Assembly (NCBI GenBank): GCA_029990175.1
Contig: JARKIP010000065.1
Coordinates: 28,622,501 to 28,686,500 of the forward strand
DNA: 64,000 bases
Origin: Petunia secreta
Taxonomy: Eukaryota; Streptophyta; Magnoliopsida; Solanales; Solanaceae
Direction of reading: 5' to 3'
Below are positions 11,428 through 22,615 of the stretch, piece by piece. Position numbers and translations under genes: made by a program. The number at the start of each line of letters is the position of its first letter. The stretch's first letter is position 1. The notes below the pieces were generated by a model, which had not been told where the DNA came from, ran no database searches, and saw only the letters and a program-made list of their open reading frames with translations.

Positions 11428-13424
11428 GGGAATTGAGGTTGATAAGGCGAAGATTGAGGCTATTGAGAAATTACCACCACCTATCTCTGTTAAGGGGGTG
11501 TGCAGTTTCTTGGGACATGCAGGGTTCTATAGACGGTTCATCAAGGACTTCTCCAAAATTTCCACTCCCTTGTACAAATTGTTGGAGAAGGATGTGAAAT
11601 TTGTGTTTGATGATGCTTGTCTCAAAGCATTTGAAGAGTTGAAGAAAAGGTTGGTGACCGCACCAATCATCATTGCTCCTGACTGGTCTTTGCCGTTTGA
11701 ATTGATGTGTGATGCGAGTGATAATGCTGTTGGGGCTGTTCTGGGCCAAAGGATTCGAAGAATCTTTCACTCCATCTATTATGCAAGCAAGACGCTTGAT
11801 GCAGCCCAGTCTAATTACACCACCACTGAAAAGGAGTTGCTAGCCGTAGTTTATGCTTTTGATAAGCTCAGATCTTATTTGGTTGGCACTCATGTTGTTG
11901 TCTACACTGATCATGCCGCAATCCGGTATTTGTTTGAAAATAAGGACTCCAAGCCTAGACTCATTAGATGGGTTCTCCTATTGCAAGAGTTTGATGTTGA
12001 AATTCGAGATCGCAAGGGGACTGAGAATCAAGTTGCTGATCATTTGTCAAGGTTGGAGAATAGAGATCATGTAGATGAAGGGCCCGAGATTAAAGAGGTG
12101 TTTCCTGATGAGCAACTTTTTGCTCTTGATGCAGCTGAGGTGCCATGGTATGCTGACATGGTGTATTTACTTGTGAGTAATGTGTACCCCCCTGGGGCAA
12201 CTGATGAGCAAAAGCGTAAACTCCTTCATGAGAGTAGATTTTATGTGTGGGATGAGCCCTATTTGTACAAGTTAGGGGTTGATCAACTAGCTAGGAGATG
12301 TATTCCAAGGGAAGAAGTAGAGCCGATTCTACAGAGCTGCCATTCCTCTCCTTATGGTGGCCACCTTGGTGGAGATCGAACAGCTGCAAAGGTACTCCAA
12401 TCTGGTTTCTTTTGGCCTACTCTATTTAAAGATGCTCACGCATTAGTGAAGCAATGTGATCGTTGCCAAAGAACTGGGACAATTACCAGGCGTCACGAGA
12501 TGCCTTTGAACAAATCTTGGAGATTGAGCTGTTTGATTGTTGGGGTATTGATTTTATGGGTCCATTCCCACCTTCTATGGGTCAAAAGTACATCCTCGTA
12601 GCGGTTGATTATGTGTCCAAATGGGTGGAAGCTGTTGCACTTCCAACAAATGATGCGAGTGTGGTGGTGAAGTTTGTGAAGAAGAATATTTTCACTCGTT
12701 TTGGGACACCGCGGGCTATAATCAGTGATGAAGGTACGCACTTTTGTAACCGCTTGTTCAATAAATTGTTGGCTAAGTATGGGGTTCGCCACAAGGTGGC
12801 TACTGCTTATCATCCCCAAACTAGTGGTCAAGTGGAAGTGTCTAATAGAGAGATCAAGCAAATCCTTGAGAAGACTGTGAATGCCTCGAGGAAGGATTGG
12901 GCTATGAAGTTAGATGATGCTCTCTGGGCCTATCGAACCGCATTCAAAACACCTATTGGAACTTCTCCATATAGGCTTGTTTATGGTAAAGCCTGTCACT
13001 TGCCGGTTGAATTAGAGCATAAGGCGTATTGGGCTATTCAAAAGCTCAACCTTGATATGGCCTTAGCGGGTGAGAAGAGGATGCTCCAATTGCATGAACT
13101 TGAAGAGTTCCGTTTCCATGCGTATGAAAATGCTAAATTATACAAGGAACGGACAAAGAAATGGCATGATAAGCACATTGAGCGTCGTTCTTTTGAGCTC
13201 GGGCAGCTTGTATTGTTGTTCAACTCGAGGTTGAAATTATTTCGGGCAAGTTGAAGTCGAGATGGTCGGGGCCTTTTGAAGTTGTTCGTGTTACCACACA
13301 TGGTGCGGTTGAATTGAGAGCCCCGGATTCTGAGAACACATTTTTGGTTAATGGTCAACGGGTGAAATATTATTGGGGAGGTGCGGTGAATCACCGCACT
13401 TCAATTACTTTGAGGGACCCTTGA
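11428..13424 (+). pseudogene. pol: Athila-like pol: end of RT, RNase H, integrase
   Basis: The sequence enters at the end of reverse transcriptase (GIEVDKAKIEAIEKLPPP in frame) followed by the FLGHAGFYRRFIKDFS connection. RNase H follows from about 11690 (ELMCDASDNAVGAVLGQ; TEKELLAVVYAF; YTDHAAIRYL). The integrase zinc finger is at about 12340-12470 (HLGGDR...CDRCQRTG) and the core at about 12540-12850 (GIDFMGPFP; AIISDEGTHFCN; YHPQTSGQVEVSNREIK). A frameshift lies near 12507-12516 and another near 13238-13246; after it the C-terminal tail (WSGPFEVVRV) ends with a stop at 13422-13424. The RT palm with its DD box is deleted, so it cannot be autonomous. Confidence 0.88.
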
Positions 13425-14224
13425 TTTATACTCGTCGTGCCACGACGTTAAATAAGGCGCTTCTCGGGAGGCAACCCGAGTTTGTACTTGTAATAGTTTA
13501 GTTTTTTTTTTTGTTTTTATAGTGTCACGTAGTTGTTGCTTTTGTGTGTCGTTTTTGTAGGAATTGGGTGAGCTAAACAAGGTGGAATTAATGCATTGAG
13601 GGGTGCGGGACGTCTCGAGTCATGTCTCGCGCTTGGAGTTGCACTTGGAATAAAAAATCAGTGCGAAAAAACGTGCTCGGGCGCGTTCGGGAGTGCCCCA
13701 CGCATCCCAAAGCGGAAAAAGTGAGCTGAAGAAAACCGCGCATGGTCTTTTGCCTACAATTTTCTCATGCACCACCCATTCTGAATGAAGGAGTTGTTTT
13801 GGGAGTATCAAACCAGAATTAAAGGCAATCATTTTTGGGAAAGAAAGGTTGATCTTTCATGGAAAAGCTTTGGAAGAAGATGTATTTCTCTGAAGATGAG
13901 TTTATGATTTTTCGCCTATCAGGGAGCTCTTATATATAGGCGAAATGAGATAATAGTGAAGCACGAAACGGTCAAGCATAATTATGACGTGAAGATATGA
14001 AACGATTTGGCCCAGTAAAAGGCGTTATGGGAAAGGTGCATGGAATTGACATCAACTAATTAGATGAAAACACATGTGTTTCCTGAAGAAATCAAGCGTT
14101 AGTCTCGGTCAAAGAGACTGCGATTTTCAAGGAGTCAGTGAGATATCTATTCACATCCTTTTTGCATAACTCTTTCACTTCCCGACTGCTTATGACATCA
14201 CTCAGTAAGTGGGGGGACTGACTA
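13425..14224. other. Athila 3' remnant and Tat-like 3' internal sequence; no gene
   Basis: The first part (to about 13500) resembles the region after Athila pol. A T-run at 13502 and a GC-rich block at 13590-13745 follow. From about 13760 to 14206 I see no motif; it is presumably the 3' internal part of the Tat-like element, ending in its polypurine tract. Confidence 0.4.
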
Positions 14225-14699
14225 TATGGGCAAAAATATGTCACCTATTATTTCGGGGATACGAGTCCAGCTGACGAGATTAAACTTAGCTTACAAGTCA
14301 CCGAGCGCAGAGGATACACACCTGCTCCTTAAACCACGACCGCTCAGCCAGCACGGACATAGGATGCAAGGTATTCATCCCGCCGCCTTAGGGTTTACAG
14401 TATCCTAGTTAGGGTTTCATATATACCACCGCCTTGAGTTTACCAGGCCCACGAGGCTTATTAGTCTTTGTATTTTACCATAATTAGGACTGGGTAAATA
14501 TTTGCTATAAATACCCCTCATTACATTGTATTGTACATCAGACGATTCATATAGAATCCGGCTATTCTCAAGGAATAAAACTCTTTACTTTCTTGCTTAT
14601 TACTTTTCTCTCAATTTTAGTTGCTTTTCTTGCGTATTTACTGTATACCCTCTAACAAATTTAATTGTTTTACCTAAATGACCAAATTAGGTATAAACA
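14225..14699 (+). repeat. 3' LTR of the Tat-like element
   Basis: It is colinear with the 5' LTR at 6345-6821 with many substitutions, so the insertion is not recent. The equivalent TATA box is at 14506-14513. The preceding G-run fits a polypurine tract. Confidence 0.85.
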
Positions 14700-14700
14700 A

Positions 14701-14858
14701 CATATAAAAGTATGTGTATGTCTCTCTAAGCCTTATTTCTTATTTCAAAGTTGGTTAATGTTTATTTTGATAATTCAACTTAAAAAGAGTTCACCTGATG
14801 GGTCTAGGGGAGGATGTCGGGTACCTGCACAGCCTAATTAGAAATTCAGATCGCATCA
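14701..14858 (+). repeat. Right end of the interrupted Tekay/Del-like 5' LTR with PBS
   Basis: This continues the LTR cut at 6343. It contains ggaggatgtcgggtacctgc, which matches the terminal part of the solo LTR, and ends TCGCATCA at 14858. It is followed at once by tggtatcagagg, a primer binding site of the initiator tRNA-Met type (from 14861). This makes it a 5' LTR in plus orientation. Confidence 0.75.
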
Positions 14859-15420
14859 ATTGGTATCAGAGGTCGATTCAGAGTCTATCCAGATCATGAC
14901 ATTGTCTAGTAGAGACTTACTGATGGGCAGGAAGACGTCCGTACTTATATACGAGAGGCTATGAAGACATTTAGGAAGTTCCTTTTTTATTGTGCATCGG
15001 TCTTCTTGTTGGAACTTAAATTTTCTTCATTAATTTTTGTGCAGTAATGGTGAAAACTCATTCGACAGGTCAGCGTGGAGCAGGAGCACCAGGAGGCAGC
15101 ACCCGCTATGCCAGCTGCAGGCGGAGGTAGAATTTGGCCACCGGCAGCAACTTAGCCTAAGGCTAAAGCTGCCCAGGCCCCGAGAGTTATGGATATGTTG
15201 ATGATCCAGTCGTTGGGGCTCTAGCAGCACCAGTTTCCCAGAGGCGAGGTGACCCGAGCTTCATGGTCACTCCAGCCCTCTATGATGCTTTCATGAGGTT
15301 TTTAGCTTCTCAGAGGCCCAGAGACCTCCTATGTTTCAGGCAGCCCCTCAAGTTGCTACAAATGTTGATTCTCCAAAAGTTGGAATGAGCGTACCAAATT
15401 ATATCGTGGAAATGCTGCAC
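14859..15420 (+). pseudogene. gag: Degraded 5' leader and gag start of the Tekay/Del-like element
   Basis: After the tRNA-Met type primer binding site comes a leader and then a short methionine-initiated frame near 15048 (MVKTHSTGQRG...). Its Gly/Ala/Gln-rich composition and the recurring frame-broken phrase around AVMDMLMIQ resemble the N-terminus of Tekay/Del gag proteins. Stops and frameshifts occur throughout, and similarity to gag is lost by about 15420. The rest of the element is absent. Moderate confidence as a gag relic; no function is expected. Confidence 0.5.
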
Positions 15421-15890
15421 TGACCCATATACGGTGTAAACACAGAAAAATAGAACAGTAAAATTAAAGTTGAAACTTGCTCAAGCTAATAGACTATTTC
15501 ACTTCAAGAGTCTTAACTTTTAATAATTGATAGTAGCAATTAAAAAGCATAATTAGAGAGAGATAGAGATAACTAGAAACTAATGTGCAAAATGAAGAAA
15601 GAATGAATTATGTATATTATGATATTGGGTCAAAATATAATTTTATAAATTTTAGAGTTAAAAATAATATTAAGAGGGTAGGAGTGTCATGGGGGAGGGG
15701 TAAGGGGGCCAAAATAGCTGTTTTATGATTATTATGTCAAACAATATGTTGGCCAATGACTAGTTTTAACTTTCCATAGATTTTTTACGGCTTCTTACAT
15801 AACTATGCAAACAAAGATTTCACTTTACACAAATATATCAACATTACACTATTTTTAAAACATAACTATATCTTTAAAAAATTTGCATAC
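15421..15890. other. AT-rich intergenic sequence upstream of the MITE
   Basis: No open frame or known repeat is recognised. It lies between the degraded Tekay-like fragment and the Stowaway-like MITE. Confidence 0.4.
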
Positions 15891-16142
15891 TACTTCCGTT
15901 CTAATTTATATGGCAGTGTTTGAATTTATACGAAATTTAAGAAATAGAGGTTGACCTCGTAAAATTTTAAATTTATCTTTAAAAAAGTAAGAAAGAAATA
16001 TTGGAGTAATTAAAAAATTATTGGTAACTTTAAAGTAAGCAGGGTCCAACAAGATTAAATAGTTGTCAAATAAGGACGTATGACATTGTTTTGGAGACAG
16101 ATTAAAAAAGAAATAGTGACAGATGAATTGAGATAGATGGAA
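15891..16142. mobile_element. Stowaway-like MITE upstream of the PP1 gene
   Basis: The left end ctacttccgttctaattta resembles the Stowaway terminal repeat found in many plants (CTCCCTCCGTCCCAATTTA type). The right end, tgaattgagatagatgga, is its imperfect inverted counterpart. TA dinucleotides lie at both edges, as expected for Tc1/mariner-type insertion. At about 252 bp and AT-rich with no coding capacity, it fits a MITE. The terminal repeats have diverged, so exact edges may be off by a few bases. Confidence 0.65.
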
Positions 16143-16396
16143 TATATATAAAATGATTAGAATTTTGTTTTTGTTAGGTTTGTTTTGGGGAAATTAATTT
16201 GAAAGGTAAAAAAGGGAAAATAGGAAATGGCGCCGTCGTCCAATGAGGAAAAGAGTGTGTATGACCTGAAGAAAGGGTACATACCCACATGAGTCATGAG
16301 ACAATTACATTTACATTTGCACAACACCAATTAACAAGGAAAGGAGATAATATTGGTATCATCATCATCCTCGTCATTGTTGATTAAGAAACAGAA

Positions 16397-18110
16397 ATGG
16401 CACAAAATGAAGAGCAGCAGGGGGTAGGGGGTGGAGGAATAGAAGGAGGGGTGCTTGATGATATAATAAATAGGCTATTGGAGTTTAGGAATGCAAGAAC
16501 AGTAAGGCAGGTACAGCTATCAGAAGCAGAGATCCGTTCCCTTTGTAGCGCTTCTAGGGAAATCTTCCTCCAACAGCCTAATCTTCTTGAACTTGAAGCC
16601 CCCATCAAGATCTGTGGTATTCTTCTTCTCTTTTCATATACCCACATTCATTTATCCATCTTATGAATAGTTGTTTATATTATGCCTCCACGCAAAACTA
16701 CTTGTTATCACAAATTAGAGCCTGGGTTTCTTTTTTTTTTCTTTATATAAAAGATGGGAAATTTTGATATCTTGGGGGTGTACCATATGTGCTTTTGGAT
16801 GACATTGCCTTGGATATAGTATCCTGCCTTCTACTTTGCTCTTTTTCTGCTTACACACTGCACTAATATTTTGTCAAGCTGAAATTATGGTATGATAACC
16901 AGCACGGTTCTTTCGGCTAGTGGTAAATACAATCTGAGGAAAGGGAACAAGGAGATTTGTCATTGTGATTTGTCTTCTCTATCGCAAAACTTTAAAAGTG
17001 ACATGAAATCTTTACATAATCATTTCAATGTACTATGCTACCTTTGAAATATCGTATCTTCATTATTATCTTTTTTATGAAGTCTGCTTATTTTATGATA
17101 GGTTGCTTTTTACTATTAACAAACATTTACATTCATTTTCTTCTATTTTCTTCTTTTTTTTTTTTTTCTCGTTTCTTTGTTAGCCAATGTATGGGCCTTT
17201 TGGTGGGAATTGGTATTGTTCATATTACAACTGTGTTTTACTTGGACTGATTAAGCTTTCTCCTCTCCTTTCTCTTTGTTTTTCTTGGGTCTGGATTCTA
17301 GGTGACATTCATGGCCAATATGGTGATCTTTTGAGGCTTTTTGAATACGGAGGTTTTCCTCCTGAGGCTAATTATTTGTTTTTGGGGGACTATGTGGACC
17401 GTGGCAAACAGAGTTTGGAAACAATATGCCTTCTACTTGCATACAAAATTAAATACCCTGAGAACTTCTTCCTCTTGAGAGGAAATCATGAATGTGCTTC
17501 TATTAATCGGATATATGGATTCTATGATGAATGTAAGCGCCGATTCAACGTGAAGCTGTGGAAATGCTTCACTGAATGTTTCAATTGTCTTCCTGTGGCT
17601 GCTCTGATAGATGAGAAAATACTGTGCATGCATGGTGGTCTTTCTCCTGATCTAACAAACCTAGATCAGATAAGAAATTTACCTCGTCCAACTGATGTTC
17701 CAGATTCCGGTTTGCTGTGTGATCTACTTTGGTCAGATCCTAGCCGGGAAGTTAAAGGTTGGGGAATGAATGATAGGGGAGTTTCCTATACTTTTGGTCC
17801 TGATAAGGTCGCTGAATTCTTGATGCAACATGATATGGACCTTGTTTGTCGTGCCCACCAGGTAGTTTTATGCTTTTTGGTTCTTTTTGTCTTTACTTTA
17901 TGTTTTTCTAGTGTTGACCCGAATATTTCAACCTAGGTTGTTGAAGATGGTTATGAATTTTTTGCTGAAAGGCAGCTAGTGACAATATTTTCGGCGCCAA
18001 ACTACTGTGGCGAATTTGATAATGCTGGTGCAATGATGAGTGTTGATGAAAGTTTAATGTGCTCGTTCCAGATACTGAAGCCAACAGATAGAAAGCCTCG
18101 GTTTCTATGA
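16397..18110 (+). CDS. PP1: Serine/threonine protein phosphatase PP1 catalytic subunit (3 exons, 317 aa)
   Basis: Exons are 16397-16616, 17302-17861 and 17937-18110, with GT-AG introns of 685 and 75 bp; phases join cleanly and give 317 residues, normal for plant PP1 (TOPP). It removes phosphate from Ser/Thr of many proteins, with specificity set by regulatory subunits, in cytosol and nucleus. All PPP-family metal ligands are present: D75 and H77 (GDIHGQ), D103 (GDYVDRG), N135 (RGNHE), H184 (HGG) and H259 (RAHQ), plus H136 and the SAPNYCGEF loop. The N-terminus has a short Gly-rich run and the C-terminus is short (KPTDRKPRFL). The start is the first ATG before the conserved LDDIINRLLE helix. 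No lesion is seen, so it is likely functional. Which TOPP paralogue it is cannot be told from sequence alone. Confidence 0.95.
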
Positions 18111-20766
18111 GGCAAAAGTCAATAGCTTGCATCTATGCTCTCCCAAGAGCACCTAAGGTTAGTAGCTTGATGCATTCTTATTCTTATCAGACATGCAACA
18201 CCTACGCTGTTTGCCTGATGACATCAAGAAACTTCTGTCCTAGATTCTCTGCTATTAAATATGAATTCGCGAGTAGATTTTGTGCTATAGAAGTGAAGAT
18301 AAGATGTAGCAGGCTTGAAAATTGGCTCAGCCTTGTCATTTCCGATTTCCTACTCTTCTCAAAAGTATAATCTTGAAAGGTGTAAATGTTTACATTGCTT
18401 TCACTATCCCATTCTGTTTGACTTACGTTGTTCTTTAGTCCGTCTCGGAAAGGTCGAATCATTTTTTCCAATGGAGAAGATACAATCTTAAAAAGTCAAG
18501 TATAAAATTACATGATACTCTTTGCATGTTATTATTGAATTTTGTGTATCATCATATCCTATCCTTTCAATATGTATTGTTCTAACATGTAACCAAGTTT
18601 AATATAAAATTGATTCAAACATTTTTCTGTCAACTCCTCACCAGTCAAGGTAGGCCCGTTAATATAGCACCAAAATTCTTCTCCATCAAGACCAATAAAA
18701 GGTCACGAGATGGTTCACTTCTAGTTTGATTTCCATTCTGACAGTTTTTCCAAATGCCCACGTTTTCTTTCCCATGATTCCATACCTAACTTTGATTGGG
18801 TAAAAGGTGGTTCTGTGGTTACTTTCTTTCTCTTCTCAAGTTCAATATATTCTGGAGAGAAATAGTGAGGTAAATAAAGTCAGCGCAACCTTATCAAAAA
18901 AAAAATAAAATAAAAAATAAATAAAGTCAGTCGCAATTAACATTTTGTGGGACCATTTTCTTGTATAAATATACATATTCTGACTACAATAATTATTTTA
19001 ACTGTTGAATTGTCAAGATTCTCTTTGAGCTAAAAGAATCTTTTAGGATATGGCCAATCAAAAAGATTCTTTATTTCCTTTTAGGTTATGAAGTAAACCA
19101 ATTGGCATAACTTATGATTTTGCTGGAAACAGGCTTTCATGTTTTGTGCTGCTGGTTTATTTGTTTATTTATTTTATTTTCTCCCTTCTGTAATATATTT
19201 CTGTCTCTGCATTTGTTTCCCCCATTCTTTTTGGTTTTGGGAAGGGGAGGATGACCTAGACCTTGTTATATGGTTTATACTAAAATGCTATACCACTTAA
19301 AAATCCTTTCCTACCCAACTCTCCTGATTTGGGTTTTTTTTGTTTGAGCAACTGTGGAACAATGGATTCCAACTTTTCACATGATTTTATTCTCAAGTCC
19401 ACCTTAGGTTATATTTTTATACTAAAATGCTTGTCAAGAAGTTGTTAGAAGAGTAGTCTAAAGGTGGTTGTAATCTAAAGAAAATTGAAGTATAATAATG
19501 AGACTGTTCAAAGCAAGCTAAAGGAGAGGGAAGGAAAAAGGTACTAATGGTCATTGGTGCTAAAAGAGACAGACATTATCTTGTGTTGAGTTCTTTGAAG
19601 AAAGAAAAGCAATGATGTTTTTGATATCGATTATATTAACTGTACCCTTAATGAGATGATTTATAGCCACATAATACCAATGACTTATTTTAAAAACATT
19701 CAACATTCAATGATGTTGTTTGGTATTCTGTCCCTCATGCCAATTTTAAGCATGTTTTAAAGCTTTTCTTCCTTTTTCCTTTTCTTCTCTTTAAAATTGA
19801 ACAAAATGAGCAAACATCTCTTTCTCCTACTTAGTCTCCTGTCTATTTGTTGCTGTCCTGTTTCCCTAATCTAAGAACTATAAAGCTGTCTGCCATCTTT
19901 CCATGGCATCAATAATTTGGCATAGGATTACGTCAAAGCTGTAAGCTGAGTGTTAGACCTATCCGTTACTGAAAAGGAACTTACATGTCCTTTTCCAAGT
20001 TGCTAAAGAGCATATAAGGATTTCTTTTTAACTAAACAAATGCACTAATGAAAATGCAACCAGGAAAATGACATTTCTTTGCATAGAGATATTGTCCCTT
20101 TCCCAGTTGCATCTTCATTAGTGGATTTGCTTGGAAACAAAACCTTGTATGCTCTTTTGGGGAGCAAATAATAGATTCATCTGGGTACACTCATTTCTAT
20201 GGGAGAGACCACCAAGTCTAGAACAACAGAAACATTAAATATTTGCAGTATATGAAAAGAAGTTTGCAATACATGGAAAATGGCTTTTCAACGAGTATGC
20301 TGTGACTGCTACTTTGATTAGCGAACTGTTGCTACCTTTACCTTCTCTGCAGAAAGGAAGAAACAGAACTTCATATTTACCAGTGAAGACCATACGGTAA
20401 AACAATGTACACCTAGGTGAAGTCATGAACTAAAATTTATGTTCCTTGGATGTGTTTATCTGTACGAATACCCTCCTGCACCTTTTGATGTCAATTCCTC
20501 CAACTTGCTTTATTATTTCCTCATCGTCAGTTTCTTTTTCCCCTCATAGTCCTTTTAGAAAGTTGTATACAAGCTTTCCTCGGACCCACTAAGCAGCAGC
20601 TTGCTCTACACATTTAAAAATTATTCTACAGAGAGACAAAAGCCCTGTATTTAAATAGAGAAGAGTACAGAAGTGGGTCCATTATCTATTGAGTTTCGAA
20701 CTATGCGTCACAGGCCTGCAGAATTTCTTGGTTATAATAAAAATCTGTTTTACTTGTTCACAATAT
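18111..20766. other. Downstream region of PP1; 3'UTR and intergenic sequence, no gene seen
   Basis: The PP1 3'UTR must lie here at least in part. A plausible donor (aag/gttagt) occurs at about 18152, which could start an intron in the 3'UTR. No recognisable polyadenylation site can be assigned with confidence. The remainder is AT-rich with no coding similarity. Confidence 0.4.
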
Positions 20767-22165
20767 ATTTTTTTTTGATGAAGTAAAGTGTTTTATTATA
20801 AAGAAGGCATCAAGAAGATGCAAATATACAACCTAGCAAAAGTAAAATAAAGACTTTGTTTAGCTCCTTTACAGCGAGTCAATATAGAACCAGGGAGCTA
20901 ATAAAGTCCGAAAAAATCGTCAGTACTAATTACAGGAGTTAGCTTTGTCCAACAAAAAAGATTAAATAATCATCTAGCCTTGAGTGAGTGATTTGGAGTT
21001 GATAGATCATCAAAACATCTTCGATTCCTTTTCGTCCACAAAACCCAAAAAATTACTGCAGGCATCATCAGCTAGATCTTCTTGATGGTCTTGTCAACTC
21101 TCCATAGGTTCCAGCACGCATATGCCTCTCTTACACTCTGTGGCATGACCCAATGGATGCCAAAAATGGAACAGAACAAACTCCATAGTTCAGTTGCTAT
21201 CGGGCAATGAAGGAACATGTGACTAACTGTTTAAGTACTTGCTTGGCATAGATGACATCTATTGATCAGTTGAAAACCCCTTCTATTGAGATTTTCCTGA
21301 GTTAAGCATGACTCATTGAGGACAATCCAGGTAAAACAAATGATTTTCGGGGGCAGCTTGGTTCTCCATATTAATTTCCAAGGCCAAGAATCGGTTACCT
21401 GATTTGAGCACTAAACAACTTGTAACATTCTTTCACAGTGAGTTTTTTTGTTACCCCATGTGAGAGTGTCAGCTTTATCTTCCACAATGGTGTAGCTTTC
21501 GATTCTGGCAAGAAGATTTAGCAGACCCTCCAATTCCCAATCTTGTACAAACCTTCTGAACTGAACACTCCAATTAATTCCTACTCTGTTATGAGGAATG
21601 TAAGAATCCTTTTATGTGCGATCGGGAAAAGGGAGGGAAATTCATCCATAAGAGCCGTGTTGTTAAGCCATTTGTCCTTCCAAAATTTAATGTGAGCTCC
21701 TTGCCGACATTGAAGCTGACATTCTGGAAGAACTCATTCCCAAGCCTGCTTATATATTTCCATGGTCCCACTCCATAAGGAGGAGTTTATTTTTGTCTCC
21801 AATTGTACTTGATTCCATGTTTGGCTCTGACTACCTCCTTCCAGAGGCTTTGTTCACCAGTGCCATATCTCCAAAGCCATTTCATTAGCAAACTTTTATT
21901 GTGGATGGCTAGATCTCTAACGCCAAGCCCTCCATTTCTCTTTGGTAAGTGACTTTGCTCCATTTGATAAGGTAAAATTTATGAGAGCTGCTATTACCTT
22001 CCCAGAGAAAGTTTCTTGTTATCTTGTCCAATTGTTTTTTCACACTGCTTGGGGTAGGAAAGAGTATAAAAAGAAACAAAATTATATATGGAAACAAGAA
22101 TTGAATGAACAAGCCAAGAAGAGGGGTACTGGCTGGGGAGTTAAAGGAGGAAGGTTTGTGTAGCA
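20767..22165 (-). mobile_element. 5'-truncated LINE (L1-type) fragment, ORF2 C-terminal region
   Basis: On the minus strand from about 22165, translated pieces read RNFLWEGN...YLIKWSKV, then KSLLMKWLWRYGTGEQSLWKEV, then GPWKYISRLGNEFF. This is the stretch after the reverse transcriptase core in plant LINE ORF2. Further down, around 21230-21375, a clean frame reads IWRTKLPPKIICFTWIVLN and RRGFQLINRCHLCQ, the zinc-binding domain at the ORF2 end. Frameshifts and stops occur between blocks. A run of nine T at 20768-20776 on the plus strand is the poly(A) tail of the minus-strand element. The RT catalytic part is missing, as expected from 5' truncation. Confidence 0.85.
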
Positions 22166-22194
22166 CTTAAAAGCTTAAGAGAGCTATATTTCTA

Positions 22195-22225
22195 ACTCCA
22201 GCCCCCCCTCTCCCCCCCCCCCCTT
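22195..22225. repeat. C-rich low-complexity tract
   Basis: A run of mostly C (two blocks of seven and thirteen C separated by TCT) just upstream of the LINE 5' truncation point. Likely unstable in length. Confidence 0.8.
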
Positions 22226-22504
22226 TCACCCACCCAAAAGAAAAGAGAAAACCACTGAGGTGCAAAGCCTTACTAGCTAAAACCTTTGGGAAGTCTATGT
22301 GATTAGTCCCAATTTTTGGTTTAAATGTTCTTCATATTTATGCAACTGTTGGCATGAAATGGTCACGTCTTTATCTTGAGGTTTAATGGTTCTCCTCATG
22401 GGGTGGATTTATGTGGAATGTACCAGGTGCCACAACATCCGCAAGCTTCGGCGGTATTCTGTTTTTGTACGTATATTTATAAGCGAAATTATAGAAATAT
22501 TAAA

Positions 22505-22615
22505 GCTGGCACCCGCAGTAAACAAAGGCGAGATGGTGCTGGTCACGGGTGCATATTTCTCCTGAATGTCTGGGGTTCGAACCCACTATCCAACCTTTTT
22601 TTTTTTCTTTTACCT
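22505..22615 (+). mobile_element. tRNA-derived SINE candidate
   Basis: The stretch contains ggcgagatgg, which resembles an RNA polymerase III A box, and about 45 bp later ggttcgaaccc, a perfect B box. It is followed by a T-rich tail. No full tRNA cloverleaf can be drawn, so a SINE or tRNA pseudogene is more likely than a tRNA gene. Confidence 0.4.

Larger units (their letters stand above)
9254..13760 (+). mobile_element. Athila-like Ty3/gypsy element, internally deleted, no 3' LTR found
   Basis: A single LTR (9254-10602) is followed by a primer binding site of the gacgccgttgccgggga type that I associate with Athila. Then come an Athila-type gag and, after a deletion, the end of RT with RNase H and integrase. 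No second copy of the LTR start (tgatgtttggcatttt) is visible downstream, so the element is truncated on the right. The right limit near 13760 is a guess from where the GC-rich tail ends. It sits inside the Tat-like element. Confidence 0.82.
6345..14699 (+). mobile_element. Tat-like Ty3/gypsy element inserted in the Tekay-like LTR
   Basis: Two LTRs of 477 and 475 bp (6345-6821 and 14225-14699) bound the element; they share the order gggcaaaaata...cacctattatt...ggataygagtccagct and end in AAACA. A polypurine tract (gtaagtgggggga) sits at 14207-14217, just before the right LTR. CATAT occurs on both sides, though one extra base at each junction leaves the exact ends uncertain by a base or two. 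Internal coding is Tat-type gag and protease only, most of pol is missing, and an Athila-like element is inserted at 9254. It looks non-autonomous or deleted. Confidence 0.85.

Noticed and set aside
13620..13832. 70-codon minus-strand frame after the Athila-like pol
   Set aside because: No recognised motif and wrong strand for the element; likely chance.
17035..17250. Hydrophobic 71-codon frame upstream of PP1 exon 2
   Set aside because: It lies in the T-rich first intron of PP1; the Phe/Leu/Ile content reflects the intron's pyrimidine richness.
22505..22615. Functional tRNA gene
   Set aside because: A B box is present but no acceptor stem or anticodon arm can be paired; treated as a SINE candidate instead.
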